From an uncultured Clostridia bacterium (GTDB lineage Bacteria; Bacillota; Clostridia; Christensenellales; Maliibacteriaceae), in assembly GCA_934613185.1 (NCBI GenBank), contig CAKTSO010000027.1:1-16640 (forward strand): 16,640 nucleotides of DNA, read 5' to 3'. The translations under genes and the position numbers were made by a program. Every line of letters starts with the position of its first letter. Position 1 is the first letter of the stretch. Shown one piece after another: positions 15,303-16,640 of this stretch. The notes under the pieces were generated by a model that saw only the letters and a program-made list of their open reading frames with translations, had not been told where the DNA came from and ran no database searches.

Positions 15303-15377
15303 CTTTGCCGCGAAAAAGCGCGTTCGGCCCTCTCCGCGCAGGCCGCCGAACGTGCGGATACAAAAAAGGAGTTATAT

Positions 15378-15779
15378 ATGGACAAAAAGACGAAAAAGCT
15401 TGTGATCATCGGTGTCGTGGTCCTGGCGGTGCTCGTGTGCGCGTTCCTTGCCATCTGGTTTTCGACGCGTCCCGAGACGAGCAAAGGCGCCAAGACGGTG
15501 AACGTCACGGTCGACTTCGGCGACGGCGAGACGAAAAATTACGAACTGCATACCGACGCGGAATATCTTCGCGGTGCGCTTGACGAAGAAGGCTTGATCG
15601 ACGGCACGGAGTCCGAATTCGGCCTGTATGTTCTGACGGTCGACGGCGTGACGGCTGACGAGTCCAAACAGCAGTGGTGGTGCTTCACCAAGGGCGGCGA
15701 GATGCTCATGACGGGCGTGGATACGACCCCGATCGAAGACGGCGACAGCTTTGAGATCACGTTGACGACCGGCTGGTAA
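15378..15779 (+). CDS. membrane-anchored DUF4430-like protein (candidate corrinoid-binding)
   Basis: The 133-residue protein has a basic start (M-D-K-K-T-K-K), one hydrophobic segment (about 8-28) and an extracellular domain. The anchor ends without a proper lipobox (L-V-C at 19-21 has Val before Cys), so it is probably a signal anchor, not a lipoprotein. Residues 40-133 look like the DUF4430/transcobalamin-like C-terminal domain: V-N-V-T-V-D-F-G (41-48), L-R-G-A-L-D-E-E-G-L (64-73), the aromatic Q-Q-W-W-C-F (98-103) and D-G-D-S-F-E-I-T-L (121-129). In animals this fold closes over cobalamin in transcobalamin. Behind a cobalamin riboswitch and before an ECF S component, a role in catching B12 or a corrinoid outside the membrane is likely but inferred. 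AAAGGAG supports the ATG at 15378. Confidence 0.85.
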   Translation: MDKKTKKLVIIGVVVLAVLVCAFLAIWFSTRPETSKGAKTVNVTVDFGDGETKNYELHTDAEYLRGALDEEGLIDGTESEFGLYVLTVDGVTADESKQQWWCFTKGGEMLMTGVDTTPIEDGDSFEITLTTGW

Positions 15780-15800
15780 GATCGGGAGCGTCTGTTTCAA

Positions 15801-16355
15801 ATGAAGACGAAACACGCGGCGCGCGACGTCGCGGTGGTCGGTGTCGCCTCGGCGCTGATGATCGGCTGCCAGGTGGGGTTGAGCTTCCTTCCGAATATCG
15901 AGCTCGTGTCGCTTTTGACGATCCTGTACGCACAGTTTTTCGGACGGCGCACGATCCCGATCATCTACGTTTTTGCGCTTGTGGAAGGGATCATCTACGG
16001 CTTCGGCTCCTGGTGGATCATTTATTTGTACATCTGGACGATCCTTTATTTCATCGCAAGACGCTGCCGCCGTCTGCGCTCTGCGCTCGGCTGGGCGGTG
16101 ATCAGCGGCCTGTACGGGCTGTTTTTCGGGCTGCTTTGTTCGATTCCGTATTGCTTTATCCTCGGATTTTACGGCGGCGTCGCCTATTTTGTGCAGGGGA
16201 TCCTGTTCGATCTCGTGCACTGCGCGGGAAATTTTGTCGTGGCGCTGACGCTGTATCGTCCGCTTTCCGCCGTGATGGAACACGCAGCGCGGCGGCTCGG
16301 CTACGAGGCGGAGGAACGCGAACGGGAAGCGCGAAAAGCGAAAAAATCGGAATAA
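15801..16355 (+). CDS. ECF transporter S component (probable cobalamin/corrinoid uptake)
   Basis: The 184-residue protein is very hydrophobic, with about six membrane segments (roughly 9-29, 33-48, 51-68, 71-87, 94-120 and 124-155) and a highly charged C-terminal tail (E-E-R-E-R-E-A-R-K-A-K-K). Size and layout fit S components of energy-coupling factor transporters, which bind a vitamin and dock on a shared EcfA/A'/T module. G-L-Y-G-L-F-F-G-L-L (103-112) is typical of the family. The B12 riboswitch and the DUF4430-like gene upstream point to a corrinoid substrate; sequence alone does not fix it. No ecfA or ecfT genes are in the window, so the module must be encoded elsewhere. The ribosome binding site (GGGAG, 15784-15788) is 12 nt from the ATG, a little far. 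It is 21 nt after the DUF4430-like gene and is followed at once by a terminator. Confidence 0.85.
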   Translation: MKTKHAARDVAVVGVASALMIGCQVGLSFLPNIELVSLLTILYAQFFGRRTIPIIYVFALVEGIIYGFGSWWIIYLYIWTILYFIARRCRRLRSALGWAVISGLYGLFFGLLCSIPYCFILGFYGGVAYFVQGILFDLVHCAGNFVVALTLYRPLSAVMEHAARRLGYEAEEREREARKAKKSE

Positions 16356-16358
16356 CAA

Positions 16359-16389
16359 AAAAGAACCGCAGTTCATCTGCGGTTCTTTT
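16359..16389. terminator. bidirectional terminator after the S-component gene
   Basis: AAAAGAACCGCAG (16359-16371) pairs perfectly with CTGCGGTTCTTTT (16377-16389) around a 5-nt loop. The next gene converges from the right, so the hairpin can serve both. Confidence 0.9.
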
Positions 16390-16411
16390 GCATTCCCCGT
16401 GCTTATACGAA

Positions 16412-16640
16412 TTATTTTTTGGTCACGGCGTCGAGGTTCGTCGGCTTGACCGTATCGGCCAGGAGCTGCAAAATGGCGTCGGGATCGTCGATCTGATAGT
16501 GTGTGTCTTCTTTGTGAAGGCGGCCGTCGACGCTGATGAACACCACGGGCTCGATCGCGTTGGCATCTTTGTCGTAGAACGTGACACGGTAGCCCCAGCA
16601 GTTGGAAAACTCTTCGTCCAGCGGCGTGTACGTCGCCTCG
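16412..16640 (-). CDS. hypothetical protein, C-terminal 75 residues (5' end beyond window)
   Basis: This frame enters from the right edge and ends with TAA at 16412-16414, 23 nt from the shared terminator. The visible part contains N-C-W-G-Y-R-V-T-F-Y-D-K-D, then V-V-F-I-S-V-D-G-R-L-H, and an acidic I-D-D-P-D-A-I-L-Q-L-L-A-D stretch before a short lysine-ending tail. Codon use resembles the neighbouring genes and the position relative to the terminator is right, so I take it as real. The alternating strands suggest a small beta-rich domain. I do not recognise a family. Confidence 0.7.
   Translation of the reverse strand, partial: EATYTPLDEEFSNCWGYRVTFYDKDANAIEPVVFISVDGRLHKEDTHYQIDDPDAILQLLADTVKPTNLDAVTKK

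Noticed and set aside
15033..15377. 5' extension of the DUF4430-like frame
   Set aside because: The extra codons fall on the promoter and the cobalamin aptamer; the ATG at 15378 has the ribosome binding site and the membrane anchor follows it directly.
1..16640. CRISPR arrays, tRNA or rRNA genes, insertion sequences
   Set aside because: I looked for regular repeats, cloverleaf-like sequence, transposase motifs and terminal repeats and saw none.

Overview
This 16.6 kb window is GC-rich and densely coded. It has strong AGGAGG-type ribosome binding sites, intrinsic terminators, a clostridial-style KdpD/KdpE pair, an ECF-transporter S component and a cobalamin riboswitch. Together these suggest a high-GC member of the Clostridia, perhaps an uncultured gut lineage; that placement is inference from gene content and style, not from a marker gene. 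I saw no rRNA, tRNA, CRISPR array or insertion sequence.

Region 1 (1-7384, all +) is the most unusual part. In order it holds the C-terminal part of a JAMM/JAB metallopeptidase-like protein, a transglutaminase-fold cysteine protein that overlaps it by GTGA, an SPFH-domain protein with a C-terminal zinc ribbon, a zinc-ribbon protein with two membrane segments, an unrecognised 463-residue protein behind its own promoter and a perfect inverted repeat, a Ser/Thr protein kinase with an uncharacterised C-terminal half, and a helical-repeat protein. A strong terminator closes the run. The mix of a deubiquitinase-like JAMM protein, a papain-like-fold protein, a membrane scaffold and a kinase suggests a signalling or protein-modification system at the membrane. 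The left end of the system lies outside the window.

Region 2 (7385-9420) is a single translational GTPase of the EF-G/Tet(M) type, 655 residues long.

Region 3 (9421-13826) holds a KdpD-like sensor kinase, a KdpE-like regulator and a threonine aldolase in one tight run. The KdpD N-terminal domain has lost its P-loop, but the universal-stress-protein domain keeps a motif reported to bind cyclic di-AMP. No kdpFABC genes are in the window. A convergent hairpin terminator ends the region.

Region 4 (13827-15130) carries, on the - strand, an AlaX-type alanyl-tRNA editing protein with intact metal-binding motifs. Its extended -10 promoter is back to back with the promoter of the next unit.

Region 5 (15073-16389, +) is a cobalamin riboswitch with a perfect 11-bp P1 helix, followed by a membrane-anchored DUF4430-like protein and an ECF S component. 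This is probably a B12- or corrinoid-uptake operon. A bidirectional terminator separates it from the 3' end of an unrecognised - strand gene at the right edge.
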